NCBI RefSeq assembly: GCF_003987255.1
Contig: NZ_PIQC01000006.1
Span: 62,001-126,000, forward strand
Reading direction: 5' to 3'
Length of the DNA stretch: 64,000 bases
DNA from: Idiomarina ramblicola
GTDB taxonomy: Bacteria > Pseudomonadota > Gammaproteobacteria > Enterobacterales > Alteromonadaceae
How positions within the stretch are numbered: the first letter of the stretch is position 1; each line of letters starts with the position of its first letter. The position numbers and the translations under genes were made by a program. The notes below the pieces were generated by a model. The model saw only the letters and a list, made by a program, of their open reading frames with translations, searched no databases and was not told the origin of the DNA. Below, in pieces: positions 38,811 through 47,526 of this stretch.

Positions 38811-40040
38811 TTAAAGAAGTGAAACCGCCCGAGCTTTATGCTCCGGAGCTAAATGAGCATACCGAAGGGTCATCTTGATATCAGCATGGCCTAGTAGCTC
38901 CCGAACAGTATTAAGGTCGACTCCGCGCATGACTAGTTTACTGGCAAAGTGGTGCCTTAAATCGTGAAAGCGGAACTCTTCAATATCAGCTTCTTCCAGT
39001 ACCTTGAGGAAGCCTTTTTTAATATCAGTTAAAGGCTCCTTATCTTTACCATGAAATACGTACTGGCTTTGGCTAATTGGCTTCCAGTTCTCTAATACGT
39101 AAAAGGCGGTATCGTTAAGGGGAATAATGCGACTTTTACCCGATTTGGCGTTACCCGCTTCAACTGTCAGCGTTTTGCTGTAGAAGTCTATGTTTGACCA
39201 TTTAAGTTGAAAAATTTCGCCTCTACGCATTCCGGTGTTCATGGCTAGCAAGACAATAGGCTCTAAATGATCGGAATACTCCTGTTCTCTCAAATCTGGT
39301 TGGGTAGGGTAGTTTCTGACACGTCTAAACTCATTGGCTTGATCTCGGGCTGTTTTAAGTCGCTCGTCACGCTCTCTTAAGGTTGATAGCAGAGATTCTT
39401 CTTCGTCTGGCGAGAGGTAGCGTAAACGGGTGCTTTCAACTTTTAGCGTTTTCACTTTTTTTAAATCGTGACTCGGTATTAAGTCCCATTCTACGGCTCG
39501 GCTCATAGCCCCCTTAAGAGAGTTTACGTAGTGATTGACGGTAGCCTTACCCATTTGGGCTTTCACTTTTTGGTTTCGCCACTGTTCAACTTTACGGGCT
39601 GTTATTTCAGAAAGTGGGGTTTTAAGGAAATCGGCAAAGCCTGACTGAATGGTTTGAATAATTCGATCAGCCGTTTTCGCATTTCTAGCTTCTAACCATG
39701 GCTTATAGTGCTCTACTAAGTATTTACATAATTGATTAGCTCGCTGGCGTTCGGTTTCCTGCCTTTCGTCTAAGCGACTCTTTTGAATGTCGATGCCTCT
39801 AGCAAGCTCGCCTGATTTCACTTTGGCTATTTCGCGAGCTTCGCTAGGCGTTAGTTGACCGTGGCTACCTATTTTAAAGTTACCTTCACGACCATGGGTT
39901 TTGTAGTACAGGTAATAATGGATGTTACCAGAGGCATGAATTCGAGCATGAAAGCCGCGAATTTCTGTATCAGTAAGTCGTTTGTCAGACGGCTTGAGCT
40001 TCTTGATAGAAGACGTGGTTATCTTCGCTTTAATTGCCAT
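38811..40040 (-). CDS. int: Tyrosine integrase of element 2 (P4-like, arm-binding N-terminus)
   Basis: A 409-residue integrase. An N-terminal arm-binding domain of the DUF4102 kind (TDTEIRGFHARIHASGNIHYYLYYKTHG, LTPSEAREIA) is followed by the core-binding region and the catalytic domain with R272 in NTGMRRGEIF, H359 and R362 in FHDLRHHFAS, H385 in LLGHADIKM and Y394 in LRYAHL. All residues are intact. It lies next to the right att repeat, with arm-type repeats just upstream of its start. Confidence 0.93.
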   Translation of the reverse strand: MAIKAKITTSSIKKLKPSDKRLTDTEIRGFHARIHASGNIHYYLYYKTHGREGNFKIGSHGQLTPSEAREIAKVKSGELARGIDIQKSRLDERQETERQRANQLCKYLVEHYKPWLEARNAKTADRIIQTIQSGFADFLKTPLSEITARKVEQWRNQKVKAQMGKATVNHYVNSLKGAMSRAVEWDLIPSHDLKKVKTLKVESTRLRYLSPDEEESLLSTLRERDERLKTARDQANEFRRVRNYPTQPDLREQEYSDHLEPIVLLAMNTGMRRGEIFQLKWSNIDFYSKTLTVEAGNAKSGKSRIIPLNDTAFYVLENWKPISQSQYVFHGKDKEPLTDIKKGFLKVLEEADIEEFRFHDLRHHFASKLVMRGVDLNTVRELLGHADIKMTLRYAHLAPEHKARAVSLL

Positions 40041-40062
40041 TGCAAATACCCGTGTCGATAGT

Positions 40063-40085
40063 ATGTCGCTTATGTGTCGCTTTTT
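40063..40085 (+). repeat. Integrase arm-type repeat, right copy
   Basis: Exact 23-bp copy of 31767-31789, about 25 bases upstream of the integrase start, so integrase binding here could also repress its own gene. Confidence 0.65.
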
Positions 40086-40224
40086 GATTATGCTTCAACG
40101 AACGGGAATGAACAATGGTGATTAACCTTTGTTTTCACAAGTTATTGTATTCAAAGGTTATAATATATTTTCTTCGTTCTTTTTGGTTCATACTTGTTCA
40201 TGGTTAAATACCTTTAAATAGCCG

Positions 40225-40269
40225 CTCATAATCGGTTGGTCCCCAGTTCAAATCTGGGAGGGGCCACCA
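40225..40269 (+). repeat. 45-bp direct repeat, right copy (attR of element 2)
   Basis: Exact copy of 31667-31711, covering the tRNA anticodon loop to CCA without any 5' half. It marks the right border of the island. Confidence 0.9.
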
Positions 40270-40417
40270 TCTTTCAAAAATTTACGCTTGCTTGATCCTA
40301 ACAGTCCCATAAACGGCTTGCGCTTTATTCCATCTTTACAGGCGGACGTCTATCGGTTTCGCCTATTAACGGCTATGCTTTGAACTATTCTATAAGCTCA
40401 AAGTTAGGAGAATAAGT

Positions 40418-40576
40418 ATGGATTTGATTCGAATTATAATTGCGATTCTTTTGCCACCGCTGGGTGTTTTTCTTCAGGTTGGGCTTAGCGGAGCCTTTTG
40501 GCTTAACATCCTGTTGACTATATTAGGATATATCCCTGGCATTATTCACGCGGTATGGATTATTGCTAAACGTTGA
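40418..40576 (+). CDS. yqaE: YqaE/Pmp3 family small membrane protein
   Basis: A 52-residue protein with two hydrophobic helices around LPPLGVFLQVG, the Pmp3/YqaE signature, and the end GYIPGIIHAVWIIAKR. Members are linked to membrane potential or stress, but the role is not settled. AGGAG precedes the ATG. It is the first chromosomal gene beyond the island, and a terminator follows. Confidence 0.92.
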   Translation: MDLIRIIIAILLPPLGVFLQVGLSGAFWLNILLTILGYIPGIIHAVWIIAKR

Positions 40577-40590
40577 TGGCATTAACGAAC

Positions 40591-40617
40591 AACAGGGAAG
40601 CGATTAGCTTCCCTGTT
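40591..40617. terminator. Bidirectional terminator between yqaE and the YcaO gene
   Basis: AACAGGGAAGC, GATTA, GCTTCCCTGTT form a perfect 11-bp stem. It serves both convergent genes and covers the stop region of the YcaO gene. T tracts are short. Confidence 0.7.
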
Positions 40618-42787
40618 TGGCTCGCGCGCTGTGCAATTTCTTGTAACTCTCTAGTAGGCGTAAGTGCCTGTCCAGACCTTCCAACTGCATATTGGTTGGC
40701 TCCAGTCCGTAAAAGCGGGTAGTGCCGTTAACAGAGCCTATCACCGCTTCAATCGTCTCTTCGCCGTACATCCGGCCTAAGTTGTAGCGATAGTCTCCTA
40801 ATTCCAGCTCTTCATCCAGAGTAATTTCCAGCACGGCTTCAATGGCACGATAAAACAGCGTGCGTTCAACGGTGTTGTCGTTGAATTGCAGGAACATTTC
40901 AACGTATTCGAAAGCGTCGTCATGGCGTTGCAGCGCAAGATAAATTAAGAGTTTTAACTCAAGAATGGTGAGCTGACCCCAAACCGTGTTTTCATCAAAC
41001 TCAATGCCAATCAGCGTGATAATGTCCATGTAGTTATCAAGCTGGCTGTCTTCCAAGCGCTCAACTAAGTCTTCTAGTTGTTCATCACTCAATCGGTGCA
41101 AATTCAGAATGTCTTCACGGTATTGCAAAGCAATATTGGTGTTGTCCCAAATAAGGTCTTCCACGGGGTAAACTTCAGAATAGCCCGGCACAAGAATACG
41201 GCATACCGGCGCGCCTAAATCTTCATGCACGGCTATGTAAGCTTCTTTGCCCATGTCCTGCAAAATACCAAACAGCGTATCGGCTTCTTCTTGGTTAGAG
41301 CCGCTGAAGTCCCATTCAACGAATTCAATGTCGGACTTAGCGCTAAAGAAACGCCAGGACACCACACCCGACGAATCAATAAAGTGCTCAACAAAGTTAT
41401 TTGGCTCGGTTACGGCCATGGAGTTGAAAGTTGGTGCCGGCAGGTCGTTTAAACCTTCAAAGCTGCGGCCCTGCAACAACTCGGTCAGGCTGCGCTCCAG
41501 CGCCACTTCAAAGCTTGGGTGCGCACCAAAAGAAGCAAAAACACCGCCGGTGCGTGGGTTCATTAAGGTAACACAGGCCACAGGGAACTGACCGCCAAGC
41601 GAGGCATCTTTAACCAACACCGGGTAGCCCTGTTGTTCCAGGGCTTTTATCCCTTCCAGAATATTCGGGTATTTGTTAAGTACGTCTTGCGGTACATCTG
41701 GTAGGGCAATTTCTTCTTCAATAATCTGCTTTTTGACGGCGCGCTCAAAAATTTCTGACAAGCACTGAACCTGTGCTTCGGGCAGAGTGTTACCCGCACT
41801 CATACCGTTACTTAAATACAGGTTTTCAATTAAGTTCGACGGAAAATAGACCGTCTCGCCATCGGAATGACGCGCAAACGGCAAGGACACAATACCGCGG
41901 TCAGCACGGCCTGAGTTGGTATCAATTAAGTGTGAACCGCGCAGCTCGCCTTCCGGGTTATAAAACTCACGGCAGTACTCATCCAGAATTTCGGTGGGCA
42001 GCTCGTCGTTTGCGCCGGGTTTAAACCATTTTTCGTTGGGGTAGTGTACGAATTCGGCGTTTGCTATTTCGTCACCAAAGTATTGGTCGTTATAAAAGAA
42101 GTTACAGCTCAAGCGCTCAATAAACTCACCCAGCGCGGAGCATAAAGCGCTTTCTTTGGTGGCGCCTTTGCCGTTGGTAAAGCACATAGGAGAAGCGGCG
42201 TCGCGAATGTGCAGCGACCACACATGCGGAACGATATTACGCCAGGAGGATATTTCTATCTTCATGCCTAAGTCCGCCAGAATCGCCGTCATATTGGCTA
42301 TGGTTTGTTCTAGCGGTAAGTCTTTACCTTCAATAAAGGTCTTGCTGTCGCTGTCAGGTCGTATGGTCAGTAACGCCTGAGCGTCTTGAGTAATGCTTTC
42401 AACCGCTTCGACGTCAAATTCCAGATCATTTTCGATAACGCGCTTAACGGCGCAACGCTCGGCCGCCCGGATAATGGCTTTGCGGTCTTTCTCGGAAATA
42501 TCGGCCGGTAACTCAACCTGAATTTTGAACAGATGCTTGTAGCGATCTTCCGGGTCAACAACGTTGTTTTGTGAAATGCGGATATTCTCGGTTGGAATGT
42601 CGCGGGCGTCGCAATACAAACGGATAAAGTGCGCGGCGCACATAACGGAAGACGCCAGAAAGTAGTCAAAAGGACCGGGGGCAGAACCATCGCCTTTGTA
42701 CCGAATAGGCTGATCCGAAATAACTGTGAAGTCATCGAATTTCGCCTCAAGGCGCATGTTGTCGAGAAAGTTTACATTGATTTCCAT
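40604..42787 (-). CDS. ycaO: OsmC-domain/YcaO-domain fusion protein
   Basis: A 727-residue protein. Residues 1-150 form an OsmC-like domain (VMCAAHFIRLYCDARDIP with the family Cys, and a second Cys near CAVKRVIEND). Residues about 180-570 are a YcaO domain (GKGATKESALCSALGEFIERL, LPEAQVQCLSEIFERAVK, TELLQGRSFEGLNDLP), which binds ATP through Glu-rich motifs. The end is helical. E. coli YcaO (586 aa) lacks the OsmC part and is linked to RimO-dependent modification of ribosomal protein S12; that role is carried over by homology. Confidence 0.88.
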   Translation of the reverse strand: MEINVNFLDNMRLEAKFDDFTVISDQPIRYKGDGSAPGPFDYFLASSVMCAAHFIRLYCDARDIPTENIRISQNNVVDPEDRYKHLFKIQVELPADISEKDRKAIIRAAERCAVKRVIENDLEFDVEAVESITQDAQALLTIRPDSDSKTFIEGKDLPLEQTIANMTAILADLGMKIEISSWRNIVPHVWSLHIRDAASPMCFTNGKGATKESALCSALGEFIERLSCNFFYNDQYFGDEIANAEFVHYPNEKWFKPGANDELPTEILDEYCREFYNPEGELRGSHLIDTNSGRADRGIVSLPFARHSDGETVYFPSNLIENLYLSNGMSAGNTLPEAQVQCLSEIFERAVKKQIIEEEIALPDVPQDVLNKYPNILEGIKALEQQGYPVLVKDASLGGQFPVACVTLMNPRTGGVFASFGAHPSFEVALERSLTELLQGRSFEGLNDLPAPTFNSMAVTEPNNFVEHFIDSSGVVSWRFFSAKSDIEFVEWDFSGSNQEEADTLFGILQDMGKEAYIAVHEDLGAPVCRILVPGYSEVYPVEDLIWDNTNIALQYREDILNLHRLSDEQLEDLVERLEDSQLDNYMDIITLIGIEFDENTVWGQLTILELKLLIYLALQRHDDAFEYVEMFLQFNDNTVERTLFYRAIEAVLEITLDEELELGDYRYNLGRMYGEETIEAVIGSVNGTTRFYGLEPTNMQLEGLDRHLRLLESYKKLHSARAKQGS

Positions 42788-42858
42788 TTAGGGGGCACCG
42801 CGGTTGATAAGTTGACTACTGTCAGCGAGCAATAGGTGCCATTATCCCATTTTTTTAC

Positions 42859-43398
42859 TTATTGATCATTATCCGCGTAACCGCTGCCAATAGCACTGAA
42901 GGGCAGTTTCAGGCCAAGTTCCGGAACTTGTATGGCTATCCAGGCAGGAAAGGTGTTGCTGTTAGGGCCCGGAAGCACCTCGTATTGGTCGGTCCAGGGG
43001 TAGCGGGAAGCCGCTTCTTCAATGCGTGAGATCATTCCGGCGGCCTGAGTTCCCGATACTGAGAGTATTTTTTCCGGCTTGGCACCATACCAGTAACGGT
43101 CAGGTGTGGCTGTCTGGTAAATACGCAGTGCCGGTCGGCCGTGTTCGACACCCCAGCCGACCACTTCGTAGACAGTGTATTCGCTGGCATTTTCAGGTTT
43201 TACCGCCAGCCAGGTGTGAACCGCAAACCAGCCACGCCAGCCAAAAGCATCGGCGGCATAGGCTTCTATTACCGCCTGCTTTTCTATTTCAGGATCAGGC
43301 GCAATGCCCGCTGGCTCTCTAGATGCATCGCGCCAGTCTCCTGACGAACACCCAAAAAGAAATAGCGCAGTAGCCGCCGCGATTACCATCCTGACCAT
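42859..43398 (-). CDS. DUF3750 lipoprotein
   Basis: A 179-residue protein with a lipoprotein signal (lipobox LFGC). DUF3750 motifs are YAADAFGWRGWFAVHTWLAVK, YEVVGWGVEHGRPA, PDRYWYGAKP and GPNSNTFPAWIA. The family is uncharacterised; its conserved H, N and S residues hint at an enzymatic or peptidase-like role. Likely anchored in the outer or inner membrane. Confidence 0.87.
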   Translation of the reverse strand: MVRMVIAAATALFLFGCSSGDWRDASREPAGIAPDPEIEKQAVIEAYAADAFGWRGWFAVHTWLAVKPENASEYTVYEVVGWGVEHGRPALRIYQTATPDRYWYGAKPEKILSVSGTQAAGMISRIEEAASRYPWTDQYEVLPGPNSNTFPAWIAIQVPELGLKLPFSAIGSGYADNDQ

Positions 43399-43498
43399 AT
43401 CGTTGAACCTGTTCTAAGCAAAAATCCTGTTTCTTTTACTGAGAAATTACCATAAAGGTTCACACACGACTATTGAGGTGACTTAGACCCCGGGACCT

Positions 43499-43527
43499 TT
43501 GCCGTCGGTTTCAACTTTATGTATAAT
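43499..43527 (+). promoter_or_regulatory. Sigma-70 promoter for the DUF945 gene
   Basis: TTGCCG, 17 bp, TATAAT. Transcription would start near 43534, about 40 bases before the ATG at 43574, and AAAGGA supplies a ribosome binding site. Confidence 0.6.
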
Positions 43528-43573
43528 CTCAACATAATAATTACAATTCACCTCTATAAATGAAAGGACTACT

Positions 43574-44983
43574 ATGAATAAGAAAGGACTCCTCGGCGGC
43601 GTCGGTATTGTCGTTGTTGCTGCTGCTTTAATTGGCCCTCGCTTTGCAGGTTCTCACGTTGAAGACTCATTGAAACTGCATGTCGATGCATTAAATAATG
43701 TGCCTGCTTATACAGCGCAAGTTGTGTCATTTGATAGAGGCTGGTTCGGTTCAACCGCAACCGTTGAGTTGGGAGTTGATTTCAGTGGGGCTTTCCCTGA
43801 AGCAGAGCAATCAGAAAAGCTGTCTTTTGAAATGGCTATTGATGTTCAGCATGGCCCTGTTCTTACTCAGTTTTCTCCGGGTCTTGGTCTGGCATCAATT
43901 GAAGCCAGTACCAAAGATGAAGGTTTGCGTGAGTTTCTGGACTGGGAAGATGAAACGCCTTTTTATCACTTGGTTGGCTTTGTCGGTTTTTCCGGTAACT
44001 TTAGCTACAGCGATTCCATTTCTTCATTTACCTTAGTACCAAATAACGCGCGACAGCAGATTTCAGTGTCCCACTACGAAGGTAGTGGAGATATTGCGTC
44101 AAACAACTTCAGTTATGAGGGTGTATTAGACGGCGCTAAAGTTCTTATGGAAGGACAAGCTGTCAGTGTTGGTGAGATGAAGCTAAGCACTGAAACTGAA
44201 GGCGACCTGATGAGTATTTTGCAAGGTGGGCTATATGAAAGCGAGATGTCTATGAAGCTCGAAAAGGTCACCGCGCGCGATCCTGATGACGTCAATTTGT
44301 TCCATTTAGAAGAGCTGGATGTCGAGTTTATCAGCGCATTTAGCGATGATGAAAAAAGCATGAATGTGGATATGAACTATTCAGTTAAATCATTGCAGTT
44401 TGACGACATGAACTTTAATAATCTGGTCTTGAACATGGCGTTTAATAACATTGATACTGGATTCTTGCAGGCCTATAACCAGACTATGCAAGATATCTAT
44501 GATCAGGGACCGGAAGAAATAGAAGCGGCAACCCAGAAACTGGTAAAACAAAATTTACCGCAGCTATTAAAAGCAGAGCCTGAGTTTGCTATTAGTGACT
44601 TTAGCGGTGAAATGGATGCGGGCAAATTTGGCGGTAACATGTCAACTAAATTGGTTGGTGTGACTCAGGTGCCTGATAATCTGGATGATGCTCAGTTCTG
44701 GCTCTCGAGTCTGACTACAAACTCGTTGCTGACTATTGATAAACCGTTGTTACAGTGGTTTGCTGAAAAGCAGATGCTCGCAACAATGCGTATGCAATAC
44801 CCTGGTGCTGATGAAGCTGAAATACAGAAAATGGCAGAACAGCAAGTTCCAATGATGATCAATATGTATTTGCAGCAAGGTTTCCTAAAAGAAGCTGAGG
44901 ATGAGTACCGTAGCGAATTCCAGATGGAAGACGGCGAAGCTATGCTCAATGGTCAGAAAATTCCATTAGGCAACATGATGTAA
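43574..44983 (+). CDS. DUF945 (YdgA-like) family protein
   Basis: A 469-residue protein with one N-terminal membrane helix (residues 5-22) and a long periplasmic part. Family traits are the FDRGWFGSTATVEL segment after the helix and a beta-rich body with LLKAEPEFAISDFSG near residue 335. The function is unknown; members are thought to be periplasmic structural proteins. It has its own promoter and terminator. Confidence 0.85.
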   Translation: MNKKGLLGGVGIVVVAAALIGPRFAGSHVEDSLKLHVDALNNVPAYTAQVVSFDRGWFGSTATVELGVDFSGAFPEAEQSEKLSFEMAIDVQHGPVLTQFSPGLGLASIEASTKDEGLREFLDWEDETPFYHLVGFVGFSGNFSYSDSISSFTLVPNNARQQISVSHYEGSGDIASNNFSYEGVLDGAKVLMEGQAVSVGEMKLSTETEGDLMSILQGGLYESEMSMKLEKVTARDPDDVNLFHLEELDVEFISAFSDDEKSMNVDMNYSVKSLQFDDMNFNNLVLNMAFNNIDTGFLQAYNQTMQDIYDQGPEEIEAATQKLVKQNLPQLLKAEPEFAISDFSGEMDAGKFGGNMSTKLVGVTQVPDNLDDAQFWLSSLTTNSLLTIDKPLLQWFAEKQMLATMRMQYPGADEAEIQKMAEQQVPMMINMYLQQGFLKEAEDEYRSEFQMEDGEAMLNGQKIPLGNMM

Positions 44984-45001
44984 GCCTAATCGTATTGCAG
45001 T

Positions 45002-45042
45002 AAAAAGCCTCAACAGACTGACGTCGGTTGAGGCTTTTTTGT
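45002..45042. terminator. Bidirectional terminator between DUF945 gene and kynU
   Basis: AAAAAGCCTCAAC pairs with GTTGAGGCTTTTT (13 bp), giving a T tract on each strand. It lies between the convergent stops at 44983 and 45044. Confidence 0.9.
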
Positions 45043-45043
45043 T

Positions 45044-46291
45044 TTAGGTGACGGGATTACGCTGTTGCCAGCGTGGATCAAGATGTTCTTTTTCTGCGAT
45101 CACTTGCCGTAGTTGCTCGGTTGCCCGCCAGATATCTTCGAAGCTGTTGTAGAGCGGCGTGAACCCAAAGCGAATGTAGTTAGGTGCACGGAAGTCGGCA
45201 ACAATGCCTCGTTGAATCAGTGCCTGACAGAGGCCGTAGGCGTGTTCATAGTGATAAGACAACTGGCTACCGCGCTCTTCTCTTTGCTGAGGAGAAATGA
45301 GCGTCAGGGTTTTATCAAGGTTGTGTTCTTTCAACAACTGATGAAAAACATCACCCAGTTGCAGTGATTTTTCTCTCAGTGTGTCCAGATTGACCTGCTC
45401 AAACACATCAAGCGCTGAATCGACGGCGGCCATTGCGATAACGGATGGTGTACCGGTGAGCATCTGTTGAATGCCACCTGCCGGTTGGTAGTCTGGAGTA
45501 AAGTCAAAAGGACGTGCGTGTCCGAACCAGCCACTTAGAGGTTGCGTCATGGCTTTATGGTGGCGTTTTGCAGCGTAGATGAAAGCGGGAGCCCCGGGGC
45601 CGCCGTTTAAATACTTATAGGTACATCCAACCGCAAAGTCGGCGCGCCAGTTATCCAGATGCACAGGCATTGCACCGGCACTGTGGGCTAAATCCAGAAT
45701 AACCAATGCGCCTTTTTCATGTGCGGCGGTAACTAACGGCTTCGCATCAAGACGTCGGCCGGTGCGAAAGTTAACTTCGGTGGCCAGTATAACCGCGGTT
45801 TTATCATCAATATGTTGCTGCAGTTCACTTTCTTCAACCAGTTTTAACTGACACCGATGCTGGCCCAGGAAATGAGAAATGCCCTGAACCATATATAAGT
45901 CTGTCGGGAAATTGTCTTTGGTGGATAGCACGATGTTGCGCTCAGAGTCATGGCTTTGAGCCAGTGCAAGTGCTGCCGCCAAGGCTTTAAACAAGTTGAC
46001 CGATATGGAATCGCAGCAAATGGTTTGCTCTGGCCCGGCACCTATCAGACGCGCAATTTTTTCACCGACGGTTTGTGGCAGGTGGATCCAGTTATGCTCA
46101 TTCCAACTACTGATAAGGTCTTGTGACCACTGCTGGCTAATGACGTGCTGAAGGTGTTTTTCAGTCGCTGTGGTCATTGCGCCTAACGAATTGCCGTCCA
46201 GATAGATGGTATTTTCCGGCAATTTAAATTGTTCACGGTACTCTGCCAGTGGGTCTCTATTGTCGAGTGCTTGTACGTCAGTCAGGTTCAT
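45044..46291 (-). CDS. kynU: Kynureninase
   Basis: A 415-residue PLP enzyme that splits kynurenine to anthranilate and alanine in tryptophan breakdown. Signatures are YLDGNSLGAM, ILDLAHSAGAMPVHL with D200, and the PLP lysine K226 in CTYKYLNGGPGAPAF. Length is normal. Its start overlaps the stop of the upstream hydrolase by 4 bp, so they are coupled. Tryptophan 2,3-dioxygenase is not in the window. Confidence 0.95.
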   Translation of the reverse strand: MNLTDVQALDNRDPLAEYREQFKLPENTIYLDGNSLGAMTTATEKHLQHVISQQWSQDLISSWNEHNWIHLPQTVGEKIARLIGAGPEQTICCDSISVNLFKALAAALALAQSHDSERNIVLSTKDNFPTDLYMVQGISHFLGQHRCQLKLVEESELQQHIDDKTAVILATEVNFRTGRRLDAKPLVTAAHEKGALVILDLAHSAGAMPVHLDNWRADFAVGCTYKYLNGGPGAPAFIYAAKRHHKAMTQPLSGWFGHARPFDFTPDYQPAGGIQQMLTGTPSVIAMAAVDSALDVFEQVNLDTLREKSLQLGDVFHQLLKEHNLDKTLTLISPQQREERGSQLSYHYEHAYGLCQALIQRGIVADFRAPNYIRFGFTPLYNSFEDIWRATEQLRQVIAEKEHLDPRWQQRNPVT

Positions 46292-47127
46292 GGGTTAAGC
46301 TCTTTATTGAGAAGCTGGATGATGGGTTGCCATGCAATTGAGTGAGGGTGTATGAGGTCAAAATGTCCGGCGCCCTCAATCATTTTAATGTGTACGTTAA
46401 GGCCCTGAGTTTGGCTCACGGGAACAATATTATCGGCAGAGCCCTGTATCAGCCAGGTGTTTGTGTGCAAGTCATAGGCGTCAGGGCTGGCTTTCTTATA
46501 GTCGCTTTCTTCTTCGTAGGCCGTGTTCATTAGGTTAGCCGCCGCGCGGTTACAACTGCCTTCAGCTTGAGTGTAGCTAACTATGTCGGTAATGGCGGCC
46601 AGCCCAACAACCGTCTTGATATTCTGCGCCGCAGAGCCTGCGCCCGATGCTGCTAAAAGGGCGAGATGACCACCCGCTGAGTGCCCCATAACGGCAGCGG
46701 GTTCACCATTAAGCTTTTTTTGTATCTGCTTTATCGCGGCTTTTACATCGTTTAAGCTGGCAGGCCAATCTCCGCCTTCTTCTCCCAGCCTGCGATATTC
46801 AATAGACCAGACATTAAAGCCGGCCTCTGATAACGCGCTACTTGCCGGGTTGGTATGACTCATGTCGTACTCTTTTAACCAGCACCCGCCATGAATGAAG
46901 ATGACATGAGCGGCAGAGTCTATTTGCGTTGGCGCAGGCCAATAGTCAATGTACTGAGAGTGGTGCGAGCCATAGGTATACCTTTTTGTGGACGCGTTTG
47001 CCGGCAGTTCAAGCACTTGTTGAAAAGTGACCTGTTTCACTAAATTGGTATCGTCTGCGGTGCTATTAAAAGCGACAAAAAAGCCGATCAAGAAGCCGAA
47101 TTGAGTTCGTTTTGATAAAACCGTCAT
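46288..47127 (-). CDS. Secreted alpha/beta hydrolase, arylformamidase-like
   Basis: A 279-residue hydrolase with an N-terminal signal peptide. The oxyanion motif HGGCW is at 79-83, the nucleophile elbow GHSAGG with S150, an Asp in WLIQGSADNIVP and the catalytic His in GAGHFDLI. HGGxW and coupling to kynU point to N-formylkynurenine hydrolysis, but export would place it outside the cytoplasm where KynU acts, so the substrate is uncertain. Confidence 0.78.
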   Translation of the reverse strand: MTVLSKRTQFGFLIGFFVAFNSTADDTNLVKQVTFQQVLELPANASTKRYTYGSHHSQYIDYWPAPTQIDSAAHVIFIHGGCWLKEYDMSHTNPASSALSEAGFNVWSIEYRRLGEEGGDWPASLNDVKAAIKQIQKKLNGEPAAVMGHSAGGHLALLAASGAGSAAQNIKTVVGLAAITDIVSYTQAEGSCNRAAANLMNTAYEEESDYKKASPDAYDLHTNTWLIQGSADNIVPVSQTQGLNVHIKMIEGAGHFDLIHPHSIAWQPIIQLLNKELNP

Positions 47128-47304
47128 TTAGCGATACCACCGTTGTAAGTTCATTGACATTAAAGGGGTAGACGACCATACAAGTATTTTTTAACGGACT
47201 CAATAGAATACTTTATTGATTACTAAGGATATTTATTTCAGGAAAAAAAGACAGGGGGGTTCTACACTTAATAATGAGCTGCATAGACAGTTCAGGAGGC
47301 TATT

Positions 47305-47526
47305 ATGCGTATATTATTCGTGGTGTTACTCAGTGTTTCCACCCTGTTATTGACAGGCTGTTCCAGCCGAAGTCAGCATTCCGGTGTTGCCCTGTATGAG
47401 ATTGATCGCGGCTACGTTGACGCCGTTAATCGTGAAGCTCGTATGGGCGGAACGAGCAAAGTCGATGTGTATTGGGTGAATCCTCCGGTCAAGAAAAAAG
47501 CCGAATCTAATGAACCGCCGTTATGA
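47305..47526 (+). CDS. Small lipoprotein
   Basis: A 73-residue protein with a lipoprotein signal peptide (lipobox LTGC) and a short mature part (YEIDRGYVDAVNREARMGGT, then VDVYWVNPPVKKK). AGGAGG precedes the ATG. It overlaps the convergent MscS-type gene by 6 bp. The function is unknown. Confidence 0.85.
   Translation: MRILFVVLLSVSTLLLTGCSSRSQHSGVALYEIDRGYVDAVNREARMGGTSKVDVYWVNPPVKKKAESNEPPL

Larger units (their letters stand above)
31712..40269. mobile_element. Element 2: replicating integrative element with DUF488/DUF4326 cargo (about 8.6 kb)
   Basis: Bounded by the 45-bp tRNA repeats. It carries a plus-strand three-gene cargo operon at the left, then on the minus strand an HUH replication protein, two small genes including an AlpA-like regulator, two unrecognised genes and, at the right end, a tyrosine integrase. 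A 47-aa plus-strand gene and a 12-bp hairpin lie in the middle. There are no capsid, packaging or conjugation genes, so it resembles a satellite or mobilisable element. Confidence 0.82.
40041..40417. other. Right end of element 2 and flanking gap, 377 bp
   Basis: It contains the right arm-type repeat (40063-40085), the right 45-bp att repeat (40225-40269) and, beyond it, chromosomal DNA up to yqaE. No other gene. Confidence 0.7.

Noticed and set aside
21468-40269. CRISPR array or insertion sequence in the island
   Set aside because: No regularly spaced repeats and no transposase genes were found; all recombinases are of the tyrosine type.
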